A DNA stretch of 64,000 nucleotides, taken from the NCBI RefSeq assembly GCF_051020765.1, contig NC_134929.1, positions 22,086,135 through 22,150,134 of the forward strand, given 5' to 3'. The notes under the pieces are model-generated. The model did no database searches. It was not told the DNA's origin and saw only the letters and a program-made list of their open reading frames with translations. This DNA is from Lasioglossum baleicum. Lineage: Eukaryota > Arthropoda > Insecta > Hymenoptera > Halictidae. Shown here piece by piece: positions 11,945 through 23,268 of this stretch. Positions within the stretch are counted from its first letter, which is position 1; each line of letters opens with the position of its first letter. The translations under genes were made by a program, and so were the position numbers.

Positions 11945-12117
11945 CAGGGTGTCCCAAAAATAGTATGCTTCCTCGAGCGAGGTGATTGGTCCACGTGTTT
12001 CGTTGATAACTCCATAACAAAGCCTCGAAGAACATTTTCGTAACGGAAAAAGCGACTCTTGAAACGACTCGAGGAGGAATACCTCTGAAGGAGGTACAAC
12101 ATTTTTAGACCACCCTG
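11945..12117. mobile_element. MITE-like element, about 173 bp
   Basis: The ends form an imperfect inverted repeat: CAGGGTGTCCCAAAAATA on the left, and on the right the complement of CAGGGTGGTCTAAAAATG (13 of 18 positions match). The interior is non-coding. No confident target duplication is visible. Confidence 0.5.
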
Positions 12118-12607
12118 CATGGAATCATTATCGGAATTTCAGAAAAATGTCCGCTCTCACCTCGAGGCCTCGAAGATTCTATTCTCGATCTCCGCGATCG
12201 ATAAAACGTCGAAAGCCGACGGCTCATCGATATCGCTGCGAATCGTGATTTCTTCCTTTTCCTTCGCCTGGTCGTCCCCGCCCACGCTTTTTTCCGTCGG
12301 ATAAGATGATCGAGCGATCGTAAACACCGTAGACACGTACGGTGTTCTTTTTTTTCCCCCACCGGTTCTTTTTCCATCGGCGATCGGGAAATGTACACTA
12401 CGAGATTATTACTTCGACGAAGTCTCCGTCGGATCAGGAATCGAATCGAACGAAGATAGTAACGTGATACTAACCGGGTAGATACACTTTCATGATTTTT
12501 CTGTGGGATCAACGATTGCAAAGTGTGCTTTTCCCTGTGGCGTGTGCATTTTCAAGACTCGCGAATTCAATGACGGACGTGCCAATCATGGTTTGTCCAA
12601 TAATTGG

Positions 12608-12813
12608 ACAGCGGATTTTATGCGTTTATGACAAAAGCGAGTAGGTGTATTCTCAAACAGTAAAAACATTCGAGAGAATTAAAAGATACTGTTATAATAT
12701 CATTTTCAACCTATTAAACATATTAAGAAAGAAAACCAATTTCTATGTCACTCGAGTTTGTCGCAAATCAGGTAGAAAATGTTCGTTTCGCATAAAGATT
12801 CGCTAAAGAGTAA
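12608..12813. mobile_element. MITE-like repeat, ~200 bp family, copy 1
   Basis: Begins CAGCGGATTTTATGCGTTTATG and ends with the near-complement CGCATAAAGATTCGCT, so it has 15-16 bp inverted ends. It aligns with 13697-13893 along its length, sharing AAACAGTA, GTTATAAT-like and CAATTTCTAT-like blocks in the same order. Related ends occur at 29341, 29401, 49763 and 57745. No coding capacity. Confidence 0.6.
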
Positions 12814-13011
12814 TAATTTATAAAATTTCAATAAGAGAGTATAAAAGAAGTTAAGATTTGATGGAATTCTCGTTTGAATAGCTGCGTTAATATTATACGT
12901 ATACGGTTAGAGGGACCCTCGGATGAGAAGGACAAGAACTTCGGTAGGTTAGGAACTTGGATTTTTATCAACGACGAGACTTTGACCTAATCCCGGACCG
13001 GATGGACCAAC

Positions 13012-13420
13012 GGTGACATCACCGTTCAAACATGGGCGAGGAGGAGCAAACAAGAGCAGCCGCGATCTAATCGCGCGCGTCACGTTTATCAGGGCCACCA
13101 ACCAACGAGAGAAGGTTATTGACGGTTGCAGCATCACCGTACACCACCGAATTCCGGGTGCTTTCCTGTCCTGTGGGAACCGGGGTCCGGGGACTTGTTA
13201 TCAGCGTTCACGGTGCCCAAAAACCGATCCGCTTCTCGGCTCCGGCTGTCCTCGCTTAGGTTTACCGAGCGCTCGAAGATAGACGCGGTTGCGTTGACAG
13301 GTTTCCGTCCGGAAACCGTGGTCGATCCGTCCTCCCGATCCTTCGTCTTTCCGTTTCGAAACCGGCCGCAATATCCCCTCGAACCATCGATCACCTTGGA
13401 TCATTTTTTTTTTTATCAAC
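13012..13420. other. GC-rich intergenic block, no gene recognised
   Basis: Several open frames of 72-134 codons overlap on both strands with no recognisable domain or splice pattern. I regard them as chance frames in GC-richer DNA. Confidence 0.45.
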
Positions 13421-13696
13421 GCGCAAAGAACCGTGTCAATATTGTACTTGCTTATTTTTCAATCCTTGCGCTCCGCTCGAGAAACAGGCTTGATATTTTA
13501 TTCGAAACTCTGCTTGTTTACCGAATATAAAATCAAGTCGAATCTAAACGAAGACAACATCCCTTCTATTCTTAAAATCCATCTATGTACAGTGTACAGG
13601 GCATAGGGTGATTGCGAGAACTGGGATAAGTTACTGCTCTTTTTCTTTTTTATGTAAAAAAGAAAAAAATGGTATAGGAGAAAGTCATTGTATAGA

Positions 13697-13893
13697 CAGC
13701 GGATCTTTATGCATTTATGAGGAAATTGATTGAGTGAAATATAAAACAGTAGAAGATTTAAAAAATTCGGGAATGTTGTTATATTGATTTTAATGTAACA
13801 AAGTCGTTAAGGGATGAAATCAATTTGTATATCATTCCTGCTTTCCACGATCAATGGAAAACATTTTTATTTTGCATAAAGATTTGCAGAGAA
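13697..13893. mobile_element. MITE-like repeat, ~200 bp family, copy 2
   Basis: Begins CAGCGGATCTTTATGCATTT and ends GCATAAAGATTTGCAGAG, giving the same inverted ends as copy 1 at 12608-12813. The interior aligns with copy 1. A 13-bp A/T palindrome (TTTTTCTTTTTTA...TAAAAAAGAAAAA) sits just upstream at about 13638-13668. Confidence 0.6.
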
Positions 13894-14481
13894 CTGCACT
13901 CTAGTCTTTGATGCAACTCAATTGTTTTTGTTAAACCAGTCTCGCGATCCCTTTTATTATTCTACGTATAAAAGTACTAACCCAAGGTCAGCGAAATGTC
14001 AATCCAAATTCGAGTAGAGATATTAACGCAAGTAGTTGGACGTCGTTACAAGTAACGGTTCCGAGAAGCGGGCAACAATGAGCGAAAGAAAACGCGTTCA
14101 TCCGCAACGGACCATCGAGAATCCTCAAACATTTCCCAATAGCATAATTGCGAGAACGCGACAATTTCGTGAATACCAAGCCGCTACACTCGCAGCGAAA
14201 GACCATTAAAGCGAGTATCTTTGTCTCTTATCGGTTCCCTTAAAGCTTAAGCAGTAAACTGCAGCATTCGTCCGCTAAACTCCGAAGATTTCCTAAGGTC
14301 TTTGACAATTAGTCGCACTGTCGTTTGCTAGAAATATCTGTTCGGTTACGCGACAAAGAAAGTCGGACGAAAATTCTCAATGCCGATTGTAACTTTTACG
14401 AAAATCCCGGGAAGGTTTGGGAACAATAAAGTTTAGGAATATGTATGCGTTACGGTTTCGTGTTACCTTCATGCATATGTA

Positions 14482-16098
14482 CAGTGGCCGAAATAATGAT
14501 AGGTTCACTTCAATTTGTTGACATAATGTTGTGTTTAATGCAGTATTTTTGATTTCACTTATTATTATTTATTCATCCTAATAAAATTAACAAAATACAC
14601 AGCTCAATTGAATAACACAATGTTAATTAATGTCAATTACAAATTTTCTACTACAACACTTGAATGTTAGTTGCGAAATAAACATAGGTTCATTGTATAT
14701 TTTCACATAAAAAATTTAAAAAAAGAAAAAATAAAAATAATTCACTACTTAGTTGAACCTCCGTTGTGTTTTATAACTTCACATATTCTGCGTGGAATTA
14801 ATTAAATGAATTTTTGTAATGTGTCTAATTTAATTTCAGACCACTCCTCTCTAATCCCATTTTTTATTTCTGAAACAGTGCTACACTGTTTCCCATTGTC
14901 GTATACCTTTCGTGCTAATATTCCCCGAAGATTTTCAATCGGATTTAGGTCCGGACTCCTCGATGGCCAGGGTAAAGCTTCAATTTTTACCCTCCCAAAG
15001 TAGTTTTTAATTGTTTTTGCACGATGTGTTGCTGCATTATCGTGTTGGAATATTAAATTAGGTCCACCAATCTCGTCGCTATATTCATCCAGTACGTATT
15101 CAAATAGTTCCCGATATTTTTCGGCATTGGTTTTTGGAAGGAACCACATTATCGGAGTCTTGCCGTTCCAGCCGAATGCAGCCCAAACCGTTACACATTC
15201 TCCTCCATGTACTCTTGTCGTTTTTACACTTTTTCATCACGCAGATCGTGTCAGTAATATTAATACCCATCTGGGCCGTCCAAATTAAATCTTTTTTCAT
15301 CAGAAAAAATCACCGTTTTCTACTTTTCGGTCCATGACATATGATATTCTGCAAACTTTAATCTCTCCTCCTTGTAGAATTTAGTTAGCGGAGGTTTTTT
15401 CGCTTTTTTAAAACATTTAAGTGTCCTACTCGATCTCACAACTTGCTGTACACGTCGAACACCAACTGGCAAGTTAATTTCATTTTTATTTTAGAGGCAT
15501 GAAGCATATTTTGTCGTGCTTCTTGAAAAATTTGATCTTTGTCCCTATGTGTTAATTTTTTTGGATGAGACCTGTACATGTTTTACTGCCTTCTTTTTCA
15601 TTTAATTTTAGAGAATTGTTTATGACATTTAATGACCTTTTCAATCTTCTTGCAATTTCTCTGTTAGAGAGACTCATATTATGGAAAGCAATAATTTGGC
15701 CCTTTTCGTTATCATTTCACGATTTCCCCGTGTCATTGTGATTTAATAATGTTAAACGACCATGAAATATGTTTTATAATTCTTAAACTTCATAAATCTG
15801 TGTACTTACCATACAAAAACGTTCAGAAAATTGCACTATCAATAGTAATTTTTAAATATTTCTCCGTGAACCTAAGATTATTTCGCATCTTGTACTCGAT
15901 AATTTTCAAAGTATTTTTGAAACAGGCACACCATTACACTAGTATTGTTGATAGTCGACTGACTGCTTACACAATGTGTAGAACACATTCTTGCGAAATA
16001 AAAACAAATGCCACAGTGCACTTCAGAAAACGAAAATATAAGTAGAAGCAGTAAACCAGCCGATGCAGCTACTGAACCTATCATTATTTCGGCCAATG
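14482..16098 (-). mobile_element. Tc1-like transposon with IR/DR ends, decayed
   Basis: A 1617-bp element flanked by TA (14480-14481, 16099-16100). The outer inverted repeats read CAGTGGCCGAAATAATGATA and, from the right end, CATTGGCCGAAATAATGATA. A second copy of the core (CGAAATAAACATAGGTTCAT) lies about 190 bp inside the left end near 14668, and its complement about 210 bp inside the right end near 15870, so each end carries two direct repeats (IR/DR). The - strand encodes a Tc1 transposase with the HDNAATH block and, exactly 34 residues later, the glutamate of NPIEN, i.e. the DD34E signature (14802-15149). Frameshifts break the N-terminal half (15150-15750). Confidence 0.88.
14802..15300 (-). 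pseudogene. Tc1 transposase pseudogene (C-terminal half)
   Basis: The - strand frame 15149-14802 carries MWFLPKTNAEKYRELF, the FQHDNAATH block, the PWPSRSPDLNPIE block and the LARKVY block of Tc1-family DD34E transposases. A tryptophan that usually follows NL in this block is an arginine here. The preceding catalytic segment continues in another frame (15300-15100), so at least one frameshift is present and the gene is dead. Confidence 0.85.
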
Positions 16099-16100
16099 TA

Positions 16101-17905
16101 CATATACAGTATGTAGCTTGTTCGAATAGCGGTGGACATCGCACAAGCAATAACATTTGAAACGTGGATCCGCAATCGGGGAAATTTTGGAGAGGTAGAA
16201 AGGTTTTCGCGCAGGTTGAGGACCGGGAATACTCCGTAGGCGCAATAGAAGGGATTAGCTTCCGGTCAAGCTGGGTGTCCATTGAATAAGTCAGTGAAAA
16301 GAAACTTCAATCCCCAATCGTGTTATTAGGACCCTCTAAACGGTAGTTGCCGACCGTAAGCACGACTTATTGTCGTTAAGGTCATACAATCCGGAGAATG
16401 GATAATGAGTTTCTCCGTCGTTATGACGCCTGTTTTCCCTGTGTCGCTAAGCTAACAATACGTTCTTACCTCGGAGTCTAAACTCCCCTTAATTACCCCG
16501 AAACGGTAAATTTATGGCGGAATATGGTTTCTTCGAACGTTTCGTAGATAAATCAGCCTCCCCGTGTCCTGCAGATTTTTCTGAACTATAGAAACGTTCT
16601 TCTCATTAACAGCGCGTTAACCTCGAGGTCATTAGCGACCACATTGTGTATAGTCTACATTTGGAATAGGAAGGAATATAATAATATTGCGAACGAGATT
16701 TTATGTGTAAGAATTCCGAAGCAAGATGAATCTCTCGAGCGTGTTAACTTGAAAATAAAAAGAGCTCGACCGAAGGAAGTAGGAAGCTGCGGTCTTTGAT
16801 AGAAGATCGTGAATCAGCCTCCTTTTACCAAGTCTTCCAATCTTTCCCGCTTCCTTTGGAACATTTCCATCCGACGTCCTCTGTATTATTCGCTTTTTTT
16901 TTTGTTTTGCTGTATTTAGTTTCCAGAAAATCTGAAAAATTCTAGGACATTTATTCGAGTCTCTCTACTTTAATTCTGTGGTTGTAAGGAAAAACGCTGC
17001 ATGTTGCCACGACAGGTTAATGCTGTGACATAAATAAAGTGTAAAATTGTTGACTGGACTAAGGGGAGAGATAAGACTAGAAGGAAATTTTGTTGATAAC
17101 GATTCAATGAAGTCTCCTCTGGGCCGTGTGCATCCCGGACAGTTCAAATTCATTTCTTTGACCCTTACAGGGGACCCTCTTCCGGCCAGGTAACACGGGA
17201 AACGGTTAAACGTCAACTGCCCTTTCTTTCTCGTCCTTTTTTTTCTCGAGCGTCTAATTTGACTTCCGACAGGTCCAGATCATCCCAGCAAACGTAAAGG
17301 GGTAACTTCCTCCCTTCCGAGCCCTTTTCCCTATCGTCAGGTCACGATGGACCATCTGGACATCGCGGTCAATCCTTTTCCTCTGACTTTCATTCTTATT
17401 TGGACGCTTTTTATCGGCCTGGAACAAAGGGGACCGGGGCAATCAGGACTCGGCAGTGAAGAAGTTAATGTGCCCTCGCGAAGGGAGTCCCCGTCCCTCG
17501 ACCGTAAGTGGACCTTATGCAAATTTGCATTTTTTTCGGAGTGGGGGGGGGGCAACGATCTTCGCACCGAGATGAAATCGAATTTTTGACTCTTGCGCGA
17601 ACTGCTTTAGAACTCGACTACATATGTATGTTATTTGGTGGTGGTAAATGATTAAATGAATATTTTCAATAGCGCAGATATTGTAACATGAACCGCACAA
17701 AGTTCAAATAAATTTAATCTTGTTATTTTTATAAGGCAACATGTATATCGGCTACTTTTGAAGCTAACTAGGTTTAGTGTTAATATTCGGACACTCTTAA
17801 ACAGGTCATAAGTAAATGGAAGTCGAATGAAAATGTATTACTTAACTTTTAAACGCGTACATATTAATACCTGCAAAGAGTTTTTAGAGTTAGAAAATTT
17901 CAAGG
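16101..17905. other. Intergenic DNA, no gene recognised
   Basis: No exon or RNA signature that I can support. Open frames on both strands are below 90 codons. A G9 run lies at about 17543-17551. Confidence 0.5.
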
Positions 17906-17907
17906 TA

Positions 17908-19334
17908 CACTCCGGGACAAAAAGATAGCACATCATCTGTTTTTCCTCATTTGATACATTAAACTGAAGAAAATGAATATTTTAATATGTCAACATATTC
18001 TGACATGGCTGTACGTACAATGTACTGAATATCATCCACCGTATTTACTTCAATAGAATTTTCGGAATGAAAACGTAAATATTGGGGCCCACAAGCGGGA
18101 CAAAATGATAGCACAAATAGCAATTTTACATTTGTCAGTTGTGCAGAAGTTACTGAAGAACGAACATTCATTGTAAAACGTAATTGATAAAGTGGGTACT
18201 AGCTTCTTTCGTGCTTATTTATTAAAACGACATGCTAAAGCGTTAAGATTGAGTCGTGGAAAGAAACTAAGTGTATGTGAAGTACATACGATATTGATGT
18301 TAAAGGAAGAACAAGATTGAATTACATAAATATCAAAAATTGTAAACAGATGCCGAAAAGTGATCATGAGCTTGTTAAAAAATCCTGAAAATTATGGGAA
18401 AAAGAAGAGTTCCGGGCGCTCACAAAGTTTAACTGCCCGTGAAACACGTGCAACATTGAGAACAGCATCAAATTCGAGGATGACTGCGAGATAAATCGCC
18501 GAAAGTGTTGGCGTAAACACTAACGGAAAGAATGTACGTTGTGTTTTACAAAAATGCAAGCACTTAGCGCGAAGAGAATTGCAGAAAAACCTTGGTCAAA
18601 GAAGGAGCATAAAGCGTTCCGCTTACAATTTGCCGAAAAGCATATAAATATGAGGATAAAGCGGCGAAGAATCATATTTACTGACGAAAAAAGATTTAAT
18701 TTGGATGGTCCAGACGACATAGGCTATTACTATCATGATTTGAATGAAGAACAGCAATTTTTAAGCCGTCGCTAAATGGGAGGCGGCTGTGTGATAATTT
18801 GGGCTGATATTTCATATTGGGGTAAAACAAAAATCAAATTTATAAAAGGACGAATGTGAATAGTGAATGGTATATTGAAATGATAAATGAACAACTAAAC
18901 ACTTATGCTGTAAGAATTGCTGCAAATAAACACATTTTACAACAAGATAATGTTTAAATTCTACGCTAAAAAGCTAAAAAAAGTCTACGCGGCGAAAGCG
19001 GTCAAGAAATACTTTTCTTCAAAAATGATTCGTGTTTTCGAGTGGCCAGCAAGATCTCCAACCTCAACATTATTGAAAATTGTTGGGGACATCTTGTCAG
19101 AGCTGTGTACCAAAATGGCAGACAATTTCAAAATATTAACGATATAAAATAGTGTATTTTGGACGAATTTGAGGATATTAGCCAAAACAGTATTAAACAA
19201 TTGTATAAATATTTACCAAACCGAATGATTAAAGTCGTTAGCTGTAAAGGAGGTCCTACAAAATATTGAGCATTGATTTTTGTGGATTAATTCTGTTATA
19301 TTTCAAGTTTTTCGTTAAGTGTGCTTTCATTTTG
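17908..19334 (+). mobile_element. Second Tc1-like transposon with IR/DR left end, decayed
   Basis: The left end starts CACTCCGGGACAAAAAGATA after TA at 17906-17907. The core recurs about 185 bp inside as GCGGGACAAAATGATAGCAC (about 18093-18112), so the left end is of IR/DR type. The right end has the complement of ACAAAATGAAAGCAC just before TA at 19335-19336 and looks shortened by about 10 bp. The + strand carries a broken Tc1 transposase: FTDEKRFNLDGPD (about 18680-18718), a DNV block near 18945-18955, and LNIIEN-CWG coding potential near 19065-19090, in several frames. Confidence 0.8.
18539..19145 (+). pseudogene. Tc1 transposase pseudogene (catalytic region)
   Basis: The frame 18539-18775 encodes AEKHINMRIKRRRIIFTDEK followed by RFNLDGPD and YYYHDL, the typical first-aspartate region of Tc1 transposases. 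A stop follows at LSRR, and the later catalytic blocks (the second aspartate near 18950, WPARSP near 19040, the glutamate near 19075) continue in other frames. Multiple frameshifts and stops make it non-functional. Confidence 0.8.
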
Positions 19335-19556
19335 TACCTTTATATTTCGTTAATAATTCGACTTCATTCAATAAAAATAGATAAGTTGACGAAGCTTCGT
19401 TTCATTTCATACATATACATATGTTAAGAAAGACACACCAAAAATATGTGTATAAGAAATTGAATTTCTAATGTTTGATAAACAGAAATTATGATACATT
19501 AATTTGTAGAGATTTTTACGGTACTTTTACACTTTTATTTTCTACATAGACATCTA

Positions 19557-19783
19557 TTGGGTTGGCAATAAAGTAATTTCGGTATTTTAAGGTGAAATAA
19601 AACTGAATTTCTTTATTCAAGCGATGAACTTTCATCAATAAAATATTTTCTTATTTGTTCTCTTTGGCAAAAGATCATCGCACAAAAGGGAGAATATTTT
19701 ATTCATTAAAGATCATTGCTCGAATAAAAAAATTGTGCTCTATTTCACCTTAAAATACCGAAATTACTTTCTTGCCAACCCAA
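19557..19783. mobile_element. Mariner-type MITE, 227 bp
   Basis: Bounded by inverted repeats beginning TTGGGTTGGCAATAAAGTAA (left) with the complement of TTGGGTTGGCAAGAAAGTAA at the right, flanked by TA at 19555-19556 and 19784-19785. The similarity continues inward for about 45 bp (AATTTCGGTATTTTAAGGTG). The GGTTGGCAA end type is well known from insect mariners. The interior is non-coding, so the element is non-autonomous. Confidence 0.9.
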
Positions 19784-20624
19784 TATTTTTGCCAAGTCAC
19801 TGCTAAACTCTGTCATTTGTGTATATTGGCGTGCAAAACAATTCCATAATTTAGTTGTAGGGAGTGTAGAGAACGTCTGTTGATGGTAGAATGATTGAAG
19901 GTCGTTTCCACCATCGCGCGCATGTAGCTCGTTCGGGGCAGTTCGGGGCGACAATAAACCGTCGGCGATTGTCGCTATACCTGCGCCGAACAAAGCGAGT
20001 CGCATAATCTCCGAGGTCTGTTGGTCAAACAGCCGGCGGATTTTGTTGGACCCAATAAACTAATGCAGGACTGTAGTTGATTCCGGGTGTTATCCCTCGA
20101 GGCGCAATTCAGGATCATCCGAAGAAACAAGGAAAGCAACCTTACCCCTCGATCTTAGCGTTCGCCGAGACACTGTTCGTATGTTAATCCCGGATACCTG
20201 GAATGCTCTCGCAGTGGACTACGTTCAATATAACCTTTTGTTATCCTCGATACGGCGCGCGGCGGATAACATTTTAGGCTATACATTTAATTCGCAATCT
20301 CTTCCAGGGTTATCTTTGTTCAAGAGTTTAGTAACCTTCTCTCTCTAGAGGGTTCGGGATTGTCATAGGGGATCGGGGGACGTTACAGAGCCAGCTTAAG
20401 TGGGCCTCACAATAGTTAACGATGGTAAACATTGTAGATACGGTAAACTATGTGAAAAAATAAACGCCCGCTTTGGCTAATAGGCAAAATAAAAATGTGA
20501 GAACAAGGTGTCAAGTGAAAAAATAAAAATATACTGAATCAAGAAGAAAAATGAATGTGGGAGGGTAAAATATTAAAGCGAACAGGGGTTGAAAAGTGTG
20601 TTTGCTAATCACCGTGAATATTAA

Positions 20625-20833
20625 CACATTACCGACCGATGATTATATAAAAACTGTTTTAATGGAGCCTTCAGTAGCAACAGCAATTTTCATTGTGAAC
20701 TAACAAGTCACCCTCAATAACGTCATCTAATAGTTTCATTTGAGATTGCAATGTAAAAGAAAATTTCTATGCTTTCTTTTGATACAGCACAATTATTGGA
20801 AATCCTATTAATAGGCTTCCGGTAGGTAAAGTG
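20625..20833. mobile_element. TTAA-flanked MITE (copy B)
   Basis: 209 bp between TTAA at 20621-20624 and 20834-20837. The ends are CACATTACCGACCG and the complement of CACTTTACCTACCGG. It is the inverted-orientation relative of copy A (6111-7252) and copy C (about 30063-30255), sharing the blocks AGCAACAGCAATTTT, CCTCAATAAC and TCCTATTAATAGG. It has no coding capacity. The TTAA target suggests mobilisation by a piggyBac-type transposase. Confidence 0.82.
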
Positions 20834-20837
20834 TTAA

Positions 20838-22372
20838 GCGAAGGGATGAAGCTATGAGGAACTAAGAGTTGCGAAGATTGAATTTTGACCAAATCAAGAT
20901 GTCGGGGCGATTTTTCTCGAGATCGATATGCATAGCGATGCGAAATAGTATGTACCGGGTGGACAGATGGAGTTTTCGACGAGCTGTACGAGACGGAAAC
21001 ACTGAACTTTCGCGACAGTTTTTATCGCTATCGCGAATTGCTCGACAGGCATCGTTCCCTGTTGTTCTAGCTGCGAGCTGACGCAAGTTCGAGCATACAT
21101 TATCTAACGAAACTTTAATGCTCGGTCATCCATCCAATGACGGTGACCTTGCACCTTATCGGCAGGGAACTATCGACGACAATTTTCACGATCCGCGTTG
21201 TGCATTAGTCCAGACTCCTTTCGAACGACTTTGATAACAGACTTTACCGGCTCGGTGAAACAACAACGCACGAACGTCGCGCGTCGGCCCTCCGAACTCT
21301 CGATGCTGAAAATTCTTCCTGTCGCATTTTCAACTCTGGCAACAATTGAAATGATCGGAAATCTTGCCTCGGAAGAGAATTTCTTGCGAGCAACTGATCT
21401 CGAAGCTTTTCTGTTGCCGAGCTTCCGCATGAAAATATGTTTCGAGAGGGGAAGAAAAAGAAAGAATAAAGAAGAGACTCGAATTTACGTAACTCCCGTT
21501 GCACCGTTCGTTTCTTCGACGGTGCACCGTTTCCCGGCGCGGCGCGGCGCGGATGCGCTCGACCGATGGAAAGAGGGAAGCGTATCGGATCTGGAGGTGC
21601 GTATAGCTCGAGCGTGGCTAGTGTGGGTGGCGAATCCGAGAACCGCGCACACAGTGAAACACGGGCGCCCGCGAGCCCACACTCGCGCGCAAGATACATG
21701 GCACACACGAGTGCGGGCGACGAGCATTCGCGGCGGGATCCCCCGCGCACGTAACCCTGGTGCGCTGTAGCACGGGTTGGCGTTGGCATAGGTACAGCCT
21801 GGAGGATGGTGGGGATCGATGTCGATCCAAGCGGGAGAGAGAAAAAGCCACGGGAGAGCGTCCGAGAGGATTGGGAGCGGTTTGGTGGGGGGAGCGGAGA
21901 GGATAGGAGTCTCGAGAGAGAACCGGCAACGGACGGAGCCGGGCAGGTGGAGAAAAAAAGAGAGAGAACCTCTCGAAAACGAGGAGAGGCGATCCGGAAC
22001 GACAGTGGGGGAGTTTCGAGAAGCAAGTAGAGAGAGAGAGAGAGAGAACAGGAGAGGCTGGAGGAGAGGGTTCTCCCCCGGAGAACGCGACGGATACCGT
22101 AGCGAGGCGGGGAAGAGGAGAAGGGGGTGGGTATGACTGCAACAGGGAGATCGGACGAGGATGGACATACGGAACCGTTCGTAGAGCAAATAGAGAGGCG
22201 AGCAGGGGTCCGGAGGACCCGTGGATCGCGATAGGGGGGCGTACGCGCTAGACGAGAGGGGGTAGATGAACGAGAGAGAGGGAGCAAGCGAGTGGGGATG
22301 AACGGGAAGAGTGGAGCGAGAGACGGTAGGGGAGCGAGAGACGGTAAAAGAGAGCAGATAGGAGGATGAGGT
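20838..22372. other. GA/CT-rich region upstream of the pebbled-like gene
   Basis: Strongly purine-rich on the + strand from about 21800 to 22370, with (GA)n at about 22030-22048. A 562-codon open frame on the - strand (22932-21244) runs through this biased DNA and into the presumed leader of the + strand gene. Its product is an Arg/Ser/Leu/Pro-rich low-complexity chain with no domain, so I do not call it a gene. The region is a likely core/proximal promoter area. Confidence 0.5.
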
Positions 22373-22460
22373 TCAGTCTGCGCCCAGAGAGAAATTGTCA
22401 GAAGCGCCGCGGCCGTGTCACTTCTCCGTGGTGAATCGGCTCGTCGTGACCTGTTCTCAT

Positions 22461-22491
<31 letters not shown>

Positions 22492-23249
22492 TTCTCCCTC
22501 GCTCACCCTCCGTCCAGTCGTTCTATGTAGTGCGTGCCCGCTCGCGTCTTTCTCCCTGCTACGCTCCGCTCCGCTCCGTTCCGTTCCGGTCTTCCCCCTC
22601 TCTCCGGACGTCTCGGTCTCTCTTCTCCGAACTCCGACTCCGACTCCGACTCGGAACCGAAGACCGTCTGTTAGCCGCCGTCGTGGCTCAGCCCGTGTTC
22701 GCACCGCGGAGAGTCCTTTACTTGTCCGTCGTCCTTCGTACGTGTCGCATCGGCCGGTTGACATCGTTCGTTTGCGCGGTGATAATATTTGGTAGTTAGT
22801 GACATCCCTGTTGGACATCGGGCCTTCCTGCCTGCTTGGATGCAACAGAGATACATCATCGTTGGATCGCTCCGTTTGTTCCATCGACAGTGCTGTTCTA
22901 CTATCGACGCATCCTCGGAGTTGTTCGGCCACAACGTCCTACTCCGCATCGTACATCCGAGCTACCCCTTGGACGCATCAGCGGAGGACCAGCGTGCCCG
23001 GAGGATGTCCTTGTGACGTTGAGCATCGTTAGTGATAGAGCCTGTTGTCGAGATTTTCTCTCGCGACTCGGACTCGAATCGATCACGCTTTTAGGATCTA
23101 ACAGATCGACGAAGACGTGTGCAGCCCCCGATGGGGGGCTTGTGTTGAGTGCAACGTACCCACGCGTTTGTGAGGATTTTAAGTGACCAGCAGGACCGAC
23201 CTTGGAGACGTACCTCATGTTTCGACCAAGACGCTGAGGACACCCAACC
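22373..23249 (+). promoter_or_regulatory. Putative promoter edge and 5' leader of the pebbled-like gene, uORF-rich
   Basis: An initiator-like TCAGTC occurs at about 22373, after a GA-rich upstream tract. From there to the start codon at 23250 the sequence is a plausible 5' leader of roughly 870 nt, but the true start site and any leader introns cannot be seen. It contains several upstream ORFs: a start-stop ATGTAG at 22525-22530, a 58-codon frame at 22840-23016, and short frames at 23131-23148 and 23217-23237. A (TC)n microsatellite lies at 22465-22493. Upstream ORFs of this kind usually lower translation of the main frame. Confidence 0.45.
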
Positions 23250-23268
23250 ATGGATTATTCAACAAAAG
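23250..23268 (+). CDS. peb: pebbled-like gene, first coding exon (19 nt)
   Basis: ATG in a good context (ACCATGG), six codons plus one base (MDYSTK + G), then the consensus donor AAAG|GTACGT at 23268/23269. The leftover base fits the phase of the exon at 35567. It is too short to be found as an ORF. It is inferred from splice signals, phase and lack of a better start near the main exon. Confidence 0.72.

Noticed and set aside
21244..22932. 562-codon open frame on the - strand
   Set aside because: It runs through strongly CT-biased DNA and across the putative leader of the pebbled-like gene, is low-complexity (Arg/Ser/Leu/Pro) and has no domain; several other frames are open over the same stretch.
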